A DNA stretch of 42,426 nt from Anaerolinea sp. (GTDB taxonomy: Bacteria > Chloroflexota > Anaerolineae > Anaerolineales > Villigracilaceae): positions 1 through 42,426 of the forward strand of contig DYID01000031.1 of the NCBI GenBank assembly GCA_020723805.1, written 5' to 3'. The notes under the pieces were generated by a model that ran no database searches, had not been told where the DNA came from, and was given only the letters and a program-made list of their open reading frames with translations. Numbering within the stretch: position 1 is the first letter of the stretch; each line of letters opens with the position of its first letter. Made by a program: the position numbers and the translations under genes. Below are positions 30,417 to 40,259 of this stretch, piece by piece.

Positions 30417-32093
30417 ATGCTGCTGACGAGAGAACAATTACAGGAGCGGTTGATTGCCCTGCATCAGGCAAGCCTTGAACTGGTAAAGGATGTTTCGCTC
30501 GAAACGCTGCTCGAGCGCATTGCAACCGTTGCGTGTGAACAGGCAGAGGCGCAATATGCCGCGCTGGGGGTTTTGGATACACACGGCAAACTGGAAAAAT
30601 TCATTGCGGTCGGGATGACCGAGAAAGAAATCAAACGCATTGGACATCCGCCGCGCGGACTGGGGCTGATTGGCGCGTTGATGAACGCCAAAGAACCGCT
30701 GCGTGTGCCGGTCATTAAGGAGCATCCGCTTTCGGTGGGATTTCCCCCTAATCATCCTCCCATGCAGTCATTTTTGGGCGTACCCATCCGCACGGGAGAC
30801 CGCCAGTTGGGGCAGATTTATCTCACAAATAAGAAAGACGCGCCCGAATTTACCGCCGACGACGAGAAAATCATCCAGATGCTCGCGGCGTATGCCGCCA
30901 CTGCCATCACCAACGCGCGTTTGTACGAACAACTGAAGGAACGGGACATCGCCCTGACGCGCCGCAACGTGGACATGGCACTGCTCAACGGCATCGCTTC
31001 TGCCCTGACCTCGAGCCTGGAACTCGACGAGATTCTGAACAAAACCCTCGGGCTGGTGATGAACTACATGCGCGTGGAGGCGGGCGAAATCTTCCTGCTG
31101 GAGGAGGACGGCAAGTCCCTGCGCATGGTGTTGCACCGCGGGCAAGCCGCCGAAGCCTTTTGGACGCGCAATGTCTTCAAAATGGGGGAAGGCTACGTTG
31201 GCGTCGTGGCAGAGACCCGCAAGCCGGTGGTCAGCACCGACCTGGCAAACGATGTCCGCTTCCTGCGTGAGGCGGTGGTCAAGGCGGGATTCCGTCAGAT
31301 TGCGTGTATTCCCTTGCTTTCCGGCGATAACCTGATGGGCGTGATGAGCGTCGCCACGCTTGGCAGGGAACCAATAGATGACCGCAACGTCGAAATGATG
31401 GCGGCGGTGGGCAACTGGGCGGGACTTGCCATCGAAAACGCCCGCCTGCACGCCAATGCCAGGCGCTTGGCTGTGCTGGAGGAACGTCAGCGCATCGGCA
31501 TGGACTTGCACGACGGCATCATCCAGTCCATTTATGGGGTGGGGTTGTCGCTGGAGGGGGCTCTTCACTCCATCGAAACCGATCCGCAGGACGCCAAGCG
31601 GCGCGTCCAACATGCCATTGACGACTTGAATCAAACCATCCGCGATCTGCGTTCCTACATCTTGGACTTACGTCCGCGTCAACTGGGGAACGACGGCTTG
31701 ATGAGCGGCATTAAACGCCTGATTGCTGAATATCGCGCCAACACCTTTGCAGAGGTGTACCTCACCGAACCCGATTCGGGACTGGAGGACCTGCCGCAAA
31801 GCCAAGTTTTGGCGTTGTTCCATATCTGCCAGGAGGCGTTAGCCAATTCTGCGAAGCATGCTCGGGCGAAAAAAGTCCAAATCGCCCTGTGGACGACCGA
31901 CGAGCGCGTTCTCATGGAGATCAACGATGACGGCAAAGGCTTTGATGTGGAAGCCATGCAAGCCAATATCGGTCATGGATTGTCGAACATGCGCACGCGG
32001 GCGCGTTCTGTGGGCGGCGATGTGGAAATTTCCTCCGCTCCCAACGAGGGAACGACGGTATTGGCATGGGTCCCGCGCGAAACACACCCATAA
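30417..32093 (+). CDS. GAF-domain sensor histidine kinase (NarX/LiaS-like)
   Basis: A 558-residue soluble kinase. Two GAF domains (about 18-165, with GLIGALMNAKEPLRVPVIKEHP and FLGVPIRTGDRQLGQIYL; and about 185-340), a HisKA_3 dimer with the phosphoacceptor H365 in EERQRIGMDLHDGIIQSIYG, and an HATPase domain (about 455-555; EALANSAKHARAKKVQI, NDDGKGFD, GLSNMRTRARSVGG). No membrane segment, so it senses a cytoplasmic signal, redox state or a ligand. Its NarL-type response regulator partner is not next to it; dnaA follows after 470 bases. Start at 30417 has only a weak site (CTTTGAG), so it could lie a few codons away. Confidence 0.9.
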   Translation: MLLTREQLQERLIALHQASLELVKDVSLETLLERIATVACEQAEAQYAALGVLDTHGKLEKFIAVGMTEKEIKRIGHPPRGLGLIGALMNAKEPLRVPVIKEHPLSVGFPPNHPPMQSFLGVPIRTGDRQLGQIYLTNKKDAPEFTADDEKIIQMLAAYAATAITNARLYEQLKERDIALTRRNVDMALLNGIASALTSSLELDEILNKTLGLVMNYMRVEAGEIFLLEEDGKSLRMVLHRGQAAEAFWTRNVFKMGEGYVGVVAETRKPVVSTDLANDVRFLREAVVKAGFRQIACIPLLSGDNLMGVMSVATLGREPIDDRNVEMMAAVGNWAGLAIENARLHANARRLAVLEERQRIGMDLHDGIIQSIYGVGLSLEGALHSIETDPQDAKRRVQHAIDDLNQTIRDLRSYILDLRPRQLGNDGLMSGIKRLIAEYRANTFAEVYLTEPDSGLEDLPQSQVLALFHICQEALANSAKHARAKKVQIALWTTDERVLMEINDDGKGFDVEAMQANIGHGLSNMRTRARSVGGDVEISSAPNEGTTVLAWVPRETHP

Positions 32094-32564
32094 AACGAAC
32101 CCTTCCGGGTTTTTCTCATCTTGAATCACAAAAACCGGAGGTTCGTTAACCTGTTGTTCATGATTCATTCACAGTACGTTTTTTAACAACCTGCTTTTAT
32201 ATCTGCATTCATGAGGCTCAATTTGCCGGTCATCCCCATATATGGGGGTGTGGATAACTTCCCGAAGGATACTTGGCTGAAACGAGTGTTCTATATCCAA
32301 CTGCGTATAAAAATTTTCGCATCCAAATTTTTAACGTTGAGCGACCTTAAAAAAGCCGATGTTTTAAAACAATCGTAGGCTTTGCGTGTTGTTATTTTCC
32401 CCGACTCTCTGCTAGAATGGTGGCACGCTGATGTAAAGGATGTGGAGCCTCACTCACATCTTTCGCTCCCTGTAAGACACGTATTCAATCCAATCCCCGT
32501 AAAACAAGCCGCTGACGAAGCGGATTAATTCGACATGTTTCATCAATATGGCAATGGAGCAATC
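32094..32564. other. dnaA upstream region, possible origin
   Basis: A 470-bp gene-free stretch. One perfect DnaA box TGTGGATAA at 32249-32257, one near-box TCATTCACA at 32165-32173, a perfect palindrome CCCCATATATGGGG at 32234-32247, and an AT-rich stretch at about 32295-32375 with GTTTTAAAAC. A small hairpin (AACCC / GGGTT) with T-run follows the kinase gene at about 32098-32116. This could be dnaA autoregulation or part of oriC; a single perfect box is too few to be sure. Confidence 0.5.
32389..32418 (+). promoter_or_regulatory. Probable dnaA promoter
   Basis: TTGTTA at 32389-32394 and TAGAAT at 32413-32418 with an 18-base spacer, about 140 bases before the dnaA start. Confidence 0.5.
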
Positions 32565-33935
32565 ATGAACGCTGAACAGGCATGGCAATCGGTACTCGGA
32601 CAACTGCAAATGGAAATGCCGCGCGCATCCTTCGATACCTGGGTGCGGGATACTCAGCCGGTTTCCTACAAGGACAGCACGCTCACCATCAGTGTTCGCA
32701 ACGCTTATGCCCGTGACTGGCTCGAAACCCGCCTCGCCGGCACCATCAACCGCCTGCTGGCTGGCATCTTCAACTCAAATGTGGACGTTCACTTCGTCGT
32801 CCGCGGCAGTGAAACGGATGGGATGATCGAGGAAACTGCTTCTACCGCACCCGAACTCCCGCTTCATCCCTCCGCCGAGGCTGGGGAGGCTTACGAAGGA
32901 CCTGTACGCGCCTCTAACCTGAATCCCCGTTACCTCTTCGACACGTTTGTTGTCGGCTCTGGCAACCGCCTGGCGCACGCCGCCTGTCTTGCCGTTGCGG
33001 AAAAGCCGGCGCGCGCTTACAACCCGCTGTTCCTGTATGGAGGGGTAGGGCTCGGGAAGACCCACCTCCTGCACGCCATCGGCAACGCCTGTCAGGCGCG
33101 CGGGCTGAGGGTACTTTACGTCTCCTCCGAAGAATTCACCAACGACCTCATCACCGCCATCCGCACCCACACCACCCAGGCGTTCCGCGAAAAATACCGC
33201 TCGATTGACGTCCTGCTGGTGGACGACATCCAGTTCATCGCCGGCAAAGAATCCACCCAGGAGGAGTTCTTCCACACCTTCAACACCCTTCACGGGCAGG
33301 ACAAGCAGATTATCGTCTCCTCCGACCGCCCGCCCAAGGCGCTCGTCACGCTGGAGGAACGCCTGCGCTCCCGCTTCGAGTGGGGGCTGACCGCCGACAT
33401 CCAGCCGCCGGACCTGGAAACCCGCCTTGCCATCCTGCGCGCCAAAGCCGAGCGCATGGGACGCCGCGTCCCCAACGAAATTTTGGAATTGATTGCCGAA
33501 CGCGTCCAGTCGAACATCCGCGAACTGGAAGGGGCGCTCAACCGCATCCTCGCCTTTGCCGACCTGAGCGGCGCTTCCCTGACCCCGGACCTGGTCGAGG
33601 TGGCGCTGGCAGACCTGCTTCCTCAGCGCAGCGACGTCGCTCCGGAAAAAATCATCGAACTGGTGGCGCGCGAATGGCAGATTTCGGTGGATGCCCTGCT
33701 GGGGCGCGACCGTTCGCAGAAAGTCGCCCAGCCGCGTCAGGTGGCGATGTACCTGCTGCGCAAGGAGACCAATGCCTCCCTGCCGCAAATCGGCGAAGCG
33801 CTGGGCGGGCGCGACCATACGACAGTCATGTACGCCATTGACAAGATCGCCAGTGAAATCGAAACCAAGACCGATTTGCGAAAGCGCGTGGTGAACATCA
33901 AACAACAGTTGTACGGTCAAAACGCAGTAGTGTAA
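32565..33935 (+). CDS. dnaA: Chromosomal replication initiator DnaA
   Basis: A 456-residue protein with all four domains: helical domain I (AWQSVLGQLQMEMPRASFDTWVRD), a short variable linker, the AAA+ domain with Walker A GGVGLGKTHLLHAIGN, Walker B LLVDDIQFIAG and sensor SRFEWG, and the DNA-binding domain with GGRDHTTVMYAIDKI. ATP-DnaA binds TTATCCACA boxes and opens oriC. The start at 32565 has GGAG seven bases upstream; the frame from 32535 adds ten unconserved residues. It is followed by a strong terminator. dnaN, recF and rpmH, its usual neighbours, are absent; rpsB follows instead. Confidence 0.97.
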   Translation: MNAEQAWQSVLGQLQMEMPRASFDTWVRDTQPVSYKDSTLTISVRNAYARDWLETRLAGTINRLLAGIFNSNVDVHFVVRGSETDGMIEETASTAPELPLHPSAEAGEAYEGPVRASNLNPRYLFDTFVVGSGNRLAHAACLAVAEKPARAYNPLFLYGGVGLGKTHLLHAIGNACQARGLRVLYVSSEEFTNDLITAIRTHTTQAFREKYRSIDVLLVDDIQFIAGKESTQEEFFHTFNTLHGQDKQIIVSSDRPPKALVTLEERLRSRFEWGLTADIQPPDLETRLAILRAKAERMGRRVPNEILELIAERVQSNIRELEGALNRILAFADLSGASLTPDLVEVALADLLPQRSDVAPEKIIELVAREWQISVDALLGRDRSQKVAQPRQVAMYLLRKETNASLPQIGEALGGRDHTTVMYAIDKIASEIETKTDLRKRVVNIKQQLYGQNAVV

Positions 33936-33942
33936 CAACTCC

Positions 33943-33970
33943 AGCCCCGACGTAGTTCGGGGCTTTTTTG
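33943..33970 (+). terminator. dnaA terminator
   Basis: The stem AGCCCCGA / TCGGGGCT (loop CGTAGT) then TTTTTTG, eight bases after the dnaA stop. Confidence 0.92.
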
Positions 33971-34138
33971 TGCAATGACCACGTCAGCGTAGTTTGCGCT
34001 CTCTTGCGCAAACCTGCAGAGGAGGGGAGGTGCATGCTTGCGAGGGTCTTGCAGCCGAGCCTTCAGAGGTGGATAAGGCATTTCAGACGGCAACAGATCT
34101 CCCGTCGGCGTGAAGCGGGAGCCGGTCAAATCCTGTGT

Positions 34139-34286
34139 TATAATGCGCGCCGCGGCGCGTAAGGCGTCGCACATCTTGCCTGGGACGGGCAACAAGCGTC
34201 CCTGAGCGGGTTACCCATTCCCGCTAAACTCATCTGCCAAACGCAGACAGAACGTCTCGCGTGGCTGGCAGGCAATAAGGAGAAAC
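34139..34286 (+). promoter_or_regulatory. rpsB promoter and structured leader
   Basis: TATAAT at 34139-34144 is followed by about 135 bases of GC-rich leader with nested hairpins (GCGCGCCGCGGCGCG; GGGACGGGCAACAAGCGTCCC; GCGGGTTACCCATTCCCGC) and an AAGGAG ribosome site before rpsB. S2 represses its own mRNA in several bacteria through leader structures; a like role here is inference. The upstream part of the spacer, 33971-34138, shows only a small TTTGCGC / GCGCAAA hairpin near 33993. Confidence 0.55.
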
Positions 34287-35177
34287 ATGGCTGTTATTTC
34301 CATGAAAGCCCTCTTGGAGAGCGGCGTCCACTTTGGGCATCGCACGAACAAGTGGGACCCCCGCATGAAGCCGTACATCTTCACGGAGCGCAACGGCATT
34401 CACATCATTGACCTTCAGCAGACCTCCAAACTGTTGAATCAGGCATACAATGTGGTGCGCGACACCGTGGCGAACGGCGGCATTGTGTTGTTCGTCGGCA
34501 CCAAGCGCCAGGCGCAGGAAACGATTGCCGAAGAGGCAATCCGCTGCGGCATGCCCTATGTAACCGAGCGCTGGATGGGCGGCACGCTCACCAACTGGCC
34601 CACCATCTACGCCCGCATTCAGGAGATGGAACGCCTCGAAAAGATGCGCGACAACAACGAATTGAGCCACCTGACCAAGAAGGAAGCGTTGTTGATCAGC
34701 CGCGAAATCGTGCGCTTGCAGACCCGTCTGGAAGGTTTGCGCACGATGAAGCGCCGCCCGGACCTGCTGTTCGTCATTGACGTGGGCAGGGAGGAAGCCG
34801 CTGTGCATGAAGCCAACCTGCTCAACATTCCGGTGGTGGCGCTGGTGGATACCAACTGCAACCCGCAGAACGTGGATTACGTCATCCCCTCCAACGACGA
34901 CGCCATTCGCGCCATCAAACTGCTGGTGGGGAAGATTGCCGACGCTGTGCTGGAAGGCAAGGCGATGCGCAAGGAGGAAGATTTGGATGTGCGCGAAGCC
35001 GCCGCGGAAGCCGGCGAGGAAAAAGCCGTCCGCAAGCCCGCCCGCCGCGTCGAACTCGACGACGAACTGGATGAAAGCGACCTGTTGGGCGAATCCACAC
35101 TGGCGAAGTTGAACGTTTCGCGCGTTGAAGATGACCTGGAAGAAGAGATCGAAGACGAAGAAAGCACTGAAGAGTAA
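34287..35177 (+). CDS. rpsB: 30S ribosomal protein S2
   Basis: A 296-residue S2 with the canonical opening [28 protein letters not shown], the [12 protein letters not shown] motif and the [32 protein letters not shown]-terminal core. Usual bacterial S2 is about 240-260 residues; here an acidic tail (about 235-296; [28 protein letters not shown]) is added. Such tails occur in several phyla. The gene starts the classic translation-to-envelope cluster and lies 25 bases before tsf. Confidence 0.97.
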   Translation: MAVISMKALLESGVHFGHRTNKWDPRMKPYIFTERNGIHIIDLQQTSKLLNQAYNVVRDTVANGGIVLFVGTKRQAQETIAEEAIRCGMPYVTERWMGGTLTNWPTIYARIQEMERLEKMRDNNELSHLTKKEALLISREIVRLQTRLEGLRTMKRRPDLLFVIDVGREEAAVHEANLLNIPVVALVDTNCNPQNVDYVIPSNDDAIRAIKLLVGKIADAVLEGKAMRKEEDLDVREAAAEAGEEKAVRKPARRVELDDELDESDLLGESTLAKLNVSRVEDDLEEEIEDEESTEE

Positions 35178-35202
35178 TTTGTCAGCAAAGAAGGAATGAC
35201 CG

Positions 35203-35808
35203 ATGGAAATTACGACTGAAATGATCAAAGAATTGCGCGCCGCCACCAACGCCGGCGTGATGGACTGCCGTCAGGCGCTCACCGAAGCGAACGGCGACTT
35301 TCAAAAGGCTGTGGACTGGCTGCGCGAAAAAGGCATGGCAACTGCCGCCAAACGCGCCGACCGTGAAGCCTCTCAAGGGGTGGTGGAACTGTACTCCCAC
35401 GGCGGCGGACGCGTGGGCGTGATGGTGGAAGTCAACTGCGAAACCGATTTCGTTGCCCGCTCCGAAAAATTCCGCGAACTGGCGCACGAAATCGCCCTGC
35501 AGATTGCCGCCGCCGCCCCGCGCTACATCAAAGAGGACGAAATTCCCGCCGAGGTGCTGGAGCATGAGGCGGAAATCGCCCGCGCCCGCGCCAAAGAGGA
35601 AGGCAAACCCGATGCCGTCGCTGAAAAGATCGTGCAGGGGCGCATCGAGAAATTCAAGGACGAGGTGGTGCTGTTGCGTCAGCCCTACATCCGCGATGAA
35701 TCTCTCACCATCGAAAAGTTGATTTTGCAGGCGGTGGGCGCCATCGGCGAAAATATCCTGGTCCGCCGCTTCCAGCGATGGGAGTTGGGCGAGCGTTTGG
35801 AAAGTTGA
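35203..35808 (+). CDS. tsf: Elongation factor Ts
   Basis: A 201-residue short-form EF-Ts, the GDP/GTP exchange factor for EF-Tu. The N-terminal UBA-like domain (ELRAATNAGVMDCRQALTEANGDFQKAVDWLREKG) and the core with EVNCETDFVARSEKF and LRQPYIRDESLTI are typical. The length matches the reduced form known from Thermus-like and related bacteria, with one core subdomain instead of two. Co-transcribed with rpsB. Confidence 0.97.
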   Translation: MEITTEMIKELRAATNAGVMDCRQALTEANGDFQKAVDWLREKGMATAAKRADREASQGVVELYSHGGGRVGVMVEVNCETDFVARSEKFRELAHEIALQIAAAAPRYIKEDEIPAEVLEHEAEIARARAKEEGKPDAVAEKIVQGRIEKFKDEVVLLRQPYIRDESLTIEKLILQAVGAIGENILVRRFQRWELGERLES

Positions 35809-35811
35809 GTG

Positions 35812-36585
<774 letters not shown>

Positions 36586-36601
36586 AACAGACTGTCCCCC
36601 C

Positions 36602-36637
36602 AACGCAGGAGAGAAGCGCTTCTCTCCTGCGTTTCTT
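36602..36637 (+). terminator. pyrH terminator
   Basis: A perfect 16-base self-complementary stem (AACGCAGGAGAGAAGC and its complement) followed by TCTTTT. It works on both strands in principle. Confidence 0.88.
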
Positions 36638-36720
36638 TTGAGAGACTCTCACATTTCCTCGTTTGCTCTCGAAACGGTTATGGCTGTATAGCAAATTTCA
36701 ACGTTTTGGGGTATCCTTAA

Positions 36721-36804
36721 CTCACCTTACACAGTTTTCTCGTAGCGCGACATTCATGTCGCCTGAAAACACGAGATAAATCTCGCGCTACCGCGTAAGG
36801 TGAG
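36721..36804. repeat. 84-bp element, intact reference copy
   Basis: Exactly 84 bp with terminal inverted repeats CTCACCTTAC-C and G-GTAAGGTGAG, flanked by perfect 7-bp direct repeats TCCTTAA at 36714-36720 and 36805-36811. Inside are two hairpins: CGACATTCATGTCG and CGAGATAAATCTCG, set in longer complementary arms (TAGCGCGA / TCGCGCTA). No coding capacity. It lies between pyrH and frr. Confidence 0.85.
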
Positions 36805-36842
36805 TCCTTAACTCAACTTCACATCAAATTCAGGAGATTGTG

Positions 36843-37400
36843 GTGATAAAAGATATCCTCAACGACGCCGAAACCCGTATGCGAGGCGCCATTTCTGTTC
36901 TGCACGACGACCTGGCAGGCATCCGCACCGGACGCGCCAGCCCCGCCCTCGTCGAACGCCTGCAGGTGGAATATTACGGGACGCCCACGCCTCTCCAGCA
37001 GCTTGCCTCCATCAGCGTTCCCGAGCCGCGTTCCCTGATGATCAAGCCTTTCGACGCCTCCACCCTGAAAGCCATCGAAAAAGCGATTCTCGCCTCGGAC
37101 CTGGGGCTGACCCCCAACAGCGACGGCAAAGCCCTCCACCTCAACCTGCCTCCGCTCACCGAAGAACGCCGCCGCGAACTGGTCAAACACATGCATCACC
37201 GCCTCGAGGAGGCGCGCATCGCCATCCGCAACATCCGCCGCGATGCCCTCAACGACATGCGCGAATTCGAAAAGGAAAAACTCATTTCCGAGGATGAACT
37301 CGAACGCGGCGAGGCAGACCTTCAAAAACTGACCGATAAATTCATCGAGGAAATCGCCGAGCAGGGCAGGAAAAAAGAAGCGGAAATCATGGAAGTGTAG
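36843..37400 (+). CDS. frr: Ribosome recycling factor
   Basis: A 185-residue RRF that splits post-termination ribosomes with EF-G. The three-helix bundle is evident: [49 protein letters not shown], then [32 protein letters not shown] and the C-terminal helix. Two adjacent GTG codons begin the frame; the one at 36843 is better spaced from AGGAG (36832-36836) than that at 36840. The 84-bp element upstream separates frr from pyrH, so it may have its own promoter. Confidence 0.96.
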   Translation: MIKDILNDAETRMRGAISVLHDDLAGIRTGRASPALVERLQVEYYGTPTPLQQLASISVPEPRSLMIKPFDASTLKAIEKAILASDLGLTPNSDGKALHLNLPPLTEERRRELVKHMHHRLEEARIAIRNIRRDALNDMREFEKEKLISEDELERGEADLQKLTDKFIEEIAEQGRKKEAEIMEV

Positions 37401-37429
37401 GCGGACAACGCCCCGCACACTCGTACTTA

Positions 37430-38176
37430 ATGCCGACATCCTCCCTCAACATTCCTCCCGAAAAACTCCCCCGCCACGTTGCCATGATCATGGACGGCAA
37501 CGGACGCTGGGCGCTTTCACGCGGCTTGCCGCGCCTTGCCGGTCACAAAGCAGGCACCGAAAACCTGCGCCGTGTCATCCGCTCCACTGTGGAATTCGGG
37601 GTCAAATACCTCACCATTTACGCCTTCTCCACCGAAAACTGGGGACGCCCCCTCGAAGAAGTGCGCGGATTGATGTCCATCCTTGAAGATGTACTCGACA
37701 AGGAACTTGCCGAACTTCATGCCGAAGGCGTCCAATTGCGCCATATTGGGCGGCTTGAACGCCTTTCTCCCAAACTGCAAAAAAAAGTGCTTGAAGCCAT
37801 CGAACTTACCAAAAACAACGACCGCCTGGTACTCAACGTTGCCTTCAACTATGGCGGGCGTGACGAAATCGTCCACGCCATCCAAAAAATCATCCGCGAC
37901 GGAATCCCCGCCGAACAGGTGACCGACGAACTTGTCAGTCAGTATCTTTACACCGCCGGCGTCCCCGACCCCGACCTCATCATCCGCACCTCCGGCGAAC
38001 TGCGCGTCAGCAACTTCCTCATCTGGCAGGCGGCATATTCCGAATGGTATGTCACGCCCACCTATTGGCCCGATTTCGACCAGGAGGAATATCGCCGTGC
38101 TCTCGAAGCATTTGCCCAGCGCGACCGCCGTTTTGGCAAGGTTTCATCCAAGGAGTTCGAGGCATCCAATGCTTAG
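37430..38176 (+). CDS. uppS: Isoprenyl transferase (undecaprenyl diphosphate synthase)
   Basis: A 248-residue cis-prenyltransferase. [32 protein letters not shown] holds the catalytic Asp and phosphate-binding residues; [13 protein letters not shown] and [26 protein letters not shown] are family signatures. It extends farnesyl diphosphate with isopentenyl diphosphate to the lipid carrier of cell-wall precursors, consuming isoprenoid units likely made by the mevalonate genes nearby. Overlaps cdsA by eight bases. Confidence 0.96.
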   Translation: MPTSSLNIPPEKLPRHVAMIMDGNGRWALSRGLPRLAGHKAGTENLRRVIRSTVEFGVKYLTIYAFSTENWGRPLEEVRGLMSILEDVLDKELAELHAEGVQLRHIGRLERLSPKLQKKVLEAIELTKNNDRLVLNVAFNYGGRDEIVHAIQKIIRDGIPAEQVTDELVSQYLYTAGVPDPDLIIRTSGELRVSNFLIWQAAYSEWYVTPTYWPDFDQEEYRRALEAFAQRDRRFGKVSSKEFEASNA

Positions 38177-38996
38177 GCGGACATTGACAGCACTAGGAAT
38201 GGCGGCGGTGGGATTGCCCGCCATCATTTACGGCGGCTGGTTTTATTTTCTGGTCATGGGAATCTTTCTCGTCGGCGGGGCGTGGGAATACGTCCGCTTG
38301 TATCGGGCTGTGAATCACGAACCAAATGAAACGGTTACGATTGGAGGCGTGCTGGTGCTGGTCACTGCACGCTTCTTTTTTCCGGAAGCCTCCGTCCCTG
38401 TGTTCGTTGCCGTCATCCTGATTGCCATGACCGCTCACCTCGTCGCGTTTGAGCGCGGGCGCGATCACGCCGCCGTGGACTTTGGCGTGACGGTGGCGGG
38501 CATCGTCTATCTGGGATGGATTGGCGCCTACCTGCTCGACCTGCGCAGTCTCGTCAGCAATGAAATGGGGGTGTGGTGGTTCATGCTCATTCTGCCGCTG
38601 GTGTGGGCGGCGGATACCGGCGGTTACTCTATTGGCGCGGCGTATGGCAGACACAAAATGACGCGCCGCCTCAGCCCCAAGAAAAGTTGGGAGGGTTACT
38701 TTGCCGGCATCTTTACCGCCGTTCTCGTCGGCGCGTTCTTTGCGTATGCCTTTTCTTCCCTCGGACCTCAACCGCTGGGCGGCTTCATTACCCCTCTGCA
38801 GGGCGCCCTGCTGGGGCTGGTCATCGGCGCGCTCTCTCCGCTTGGCGACCTCGGTGAGAGCATGTTCAAACGTCAGAGCGGCATGAAAGATTCGAGCAAC
38901 ATCTTCCCCGGTCATGGCGGCTTCCTCGACCGCATCGACTCGTGGATTTGGGGCGCCGCCCTCGGCTATTTCCTCATCCAATATTTCATCCTGTAG
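38169..38996 (+). CDS. cdsA: Phosphatidate cytidylyltransferase
   Basis: A 275-residue polytopic membrane enzyme making CDP-diacylglycerol. The signature [36 protein letters not shown] near the C-terminus is complete, and SPKKSWEG occurs upstream. The ATG at 38169 lies within the end of uppS (eight-base overlap), which suggests coupled translation. In many bacteria dxr and rseP follow; here glpX does, after eight bases. Confidence 0.96.
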   Translation: MLRRTLTALGMAAVGLPAIIYGGWFYFLVMGIFLVGGAWEYVRLYRAVNHEPNETVTIGGVLVLVTARFFFPEASVPVFVAVILIAMTAHLVAFERGRDHAAVDFGVTVAGIVYLGWIGAYLLDLRSLVSNEMGVWWFMLILPLVWAADTGGYSIGAAYGRHKMTRRLSPKKSWEGYFAGIFTAVLVGAFFAYAFSSLGPQPLGGFITPLQGALLGLVIGALSPLGDLGESMFKRQSGMKDSSNIFPGHGGFLDRIDSWIWGAALGYFLIQYFIL

Positions 38997-39004
38997 GGAG
39001 GCGT

Positions 39005-39994
39005 ATGGACATCACCAAAGACCCCACCAGAAACCTCGCGCTCGAACTGGTGCGTGTGACCGAAGCGGCGGCGCTCGCGGCGGGTCGTTTTATGGGGCGG
39101 GGCGATAAAGAGGCGGCAGACCAGGCTGCCGTCAATGCGATGCGGACCGTCCTCCAGACCATTGATATGAACGGCGTCATCGTCATCGGCGAAGGTGAAA
39201 AGGATAACGCCCCCATGCTCTACAACGGCGAAATCGTGGGCAACGGCTCCGGCATGGACCTGGATGTGGCTGTGGACCCCATTGACGGCACCCGCCCCCT
39301 CGCCTTTGGACGCTCGAATTCACTTTCCACGGTGGCTGTCGCGCCGCGCGGCACTATGTTCGACCCGGGACCCTTCGTTTACATGAACAAACTGGCTGTC
39401 GGTCCTGAGGCAAAGGGCGTCATCAACATCGAAAAATCCATCACCGAAAATTTGCGGGCAATCGCCAAAGCCAAGAAAAAGGACGTGGAAGACCTGACCG
39501 TCATCATCCTCGACCGCGACCGCCACAAAGAGATGATTGCCGAAATCCGCAAAGCCGGCGCGCGCATCCGCCTCATCCCCGACGGCGACGTTGCCGCCGC
39601 CCTGATGACCGCCTGGCCCAACTCCGGCGTGGATGTGCTGATGGGCATCGGCGGCACGCCCGAAGGCGTGATTGCGGCATGTGCCTTGCGCGCCATGGGC
39701 GGCGAAATTCAGGGAAAGTTATACGCGCGCGATGAAGACGAACTGCGCCGCGGACGCGAAGCCGGCTACGACTTCGACAAAATCCTCACCATGGACGACC
39801 TGGTCTCCTCTGAAGATGTCTTCTTCACCGCCACCGGCATCACCGACGGCGAACTGCTCAAAGGCGTGCGCTACTTCGGCACCAGCGCCAGCACCGACTC
39901 CCTCGTCGTGCGCGGAATGACCGGCACTGTGCGCCAGATCATCGCCACTCACAAAATGGACAAATTGCGGCAGTTGAGCGCAGTGAAATATTAG
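39005..39994 (+). CDS. glpX: Fructose-1,6-bisphosphatase class II
   Basis: A 329-residue GlpX-type phosphatase that hydrolyses fructose-1,6-bisphosphate in gluconeogenesis (some also act on sedoheptulose bisphosphate). Metal and substrate motifs: VIVIGEGEKDNAPMLYNGEIVGNG and DVAVDPIDGTRPLAFGRSNSLS; then VLMGIGGTPEGVIAACALRAMGGEIQGKL. A GGGAGG site precedes the ATG at 39005. Its place at the end of the cdsA cluster is unusual. Confidence 0.95.
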   Translation: MDITKDPTRNLALELVRVTEAAALAAGRFMGRGDKEAADQAAVNAMRTVLQTIDMNGVIVIGEGEKDNAPMLYNGEIVGNGSGMDLDVAVDPIDGTRPLAFGRSNSLSTVAVAPRGTMFDPGPFVYMNKLAVGPEAKGVINIEKSITENLRAIAKAKKKDVEDLTVIILDRDRHKEMIAEIRKAGARIRLIPDGDVAAALMTAWPNSGVDVLMGIGGTPEGVIAACALRAMGGEIQGKLYARDEDELRRGREAGYDFDKILTMDDLVSSEDVFFTATGITDGELLKGVRYFGTSASTDSLVVRGMTGTVRQIIATHKMDKLRQLSAVKY

Positions 39995-40045
39995 GCTGTA
40001 TCCGACCTAACTCGCTGCTCCACAAAGTTCGCGAAGAAACACGAT

Positions 40046-40080
40046 CTCATCTTACGCAGTGGCGCGAGATTTATCTCGCG
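40046..40080. repeat. Truncated 84-bp-family copy
   Basis: CTCATCTTACGCAGTGGCGC followed by the GAGATTTATCTC hairpin matches one end of the element family (reverse orientation relative to 36721) and then breaks off. The rest of 39995-40045 and 40081-40132 shows nothing clear. Confidence 0.6.
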
Positions 40081-40139
40081 CTCATCTGCTTCCTGCTGTG
40101 ATTAAATTGCATCATCCAAGCCGCTGATTGCTTGATTAA

Positions 40140-40223
40140 CTCACCTTACGCGAAACGTCCCGAAGTTTCTCGCAAATTGTGCCTGTTTTCCAGCCAAACC
40201 TTCGGGACGGTACGTAACCTCAG
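40140..40223. repeat. 84-bp element, CGTCCCGAAGG subfamily
   Basis: Exactly 84 bp between perfect 7-bp direct repeats TGATTAA at 40133-40139 and 40224-40230. Left end CTCACCTTACGC is as in the 36721 copy, but the interior has the CGTCCCGAAG / CCTTCGGGACG arms of the 24831 copy. It thus links the two subfamilies. Confidence 0.8.
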
Positions 40224-40259
40224 TGATTAATTCTCCACGGATTACCTTCTCTAACGACC

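Noticed and set aside
34145-34240. tRNA-like or riboswitch-like RNA before rpsB
   Set aside because: Hairpins are present but no cloverleaf, T-loop sequence or known riboswitch core was seen; kept only as an rpsB leader.
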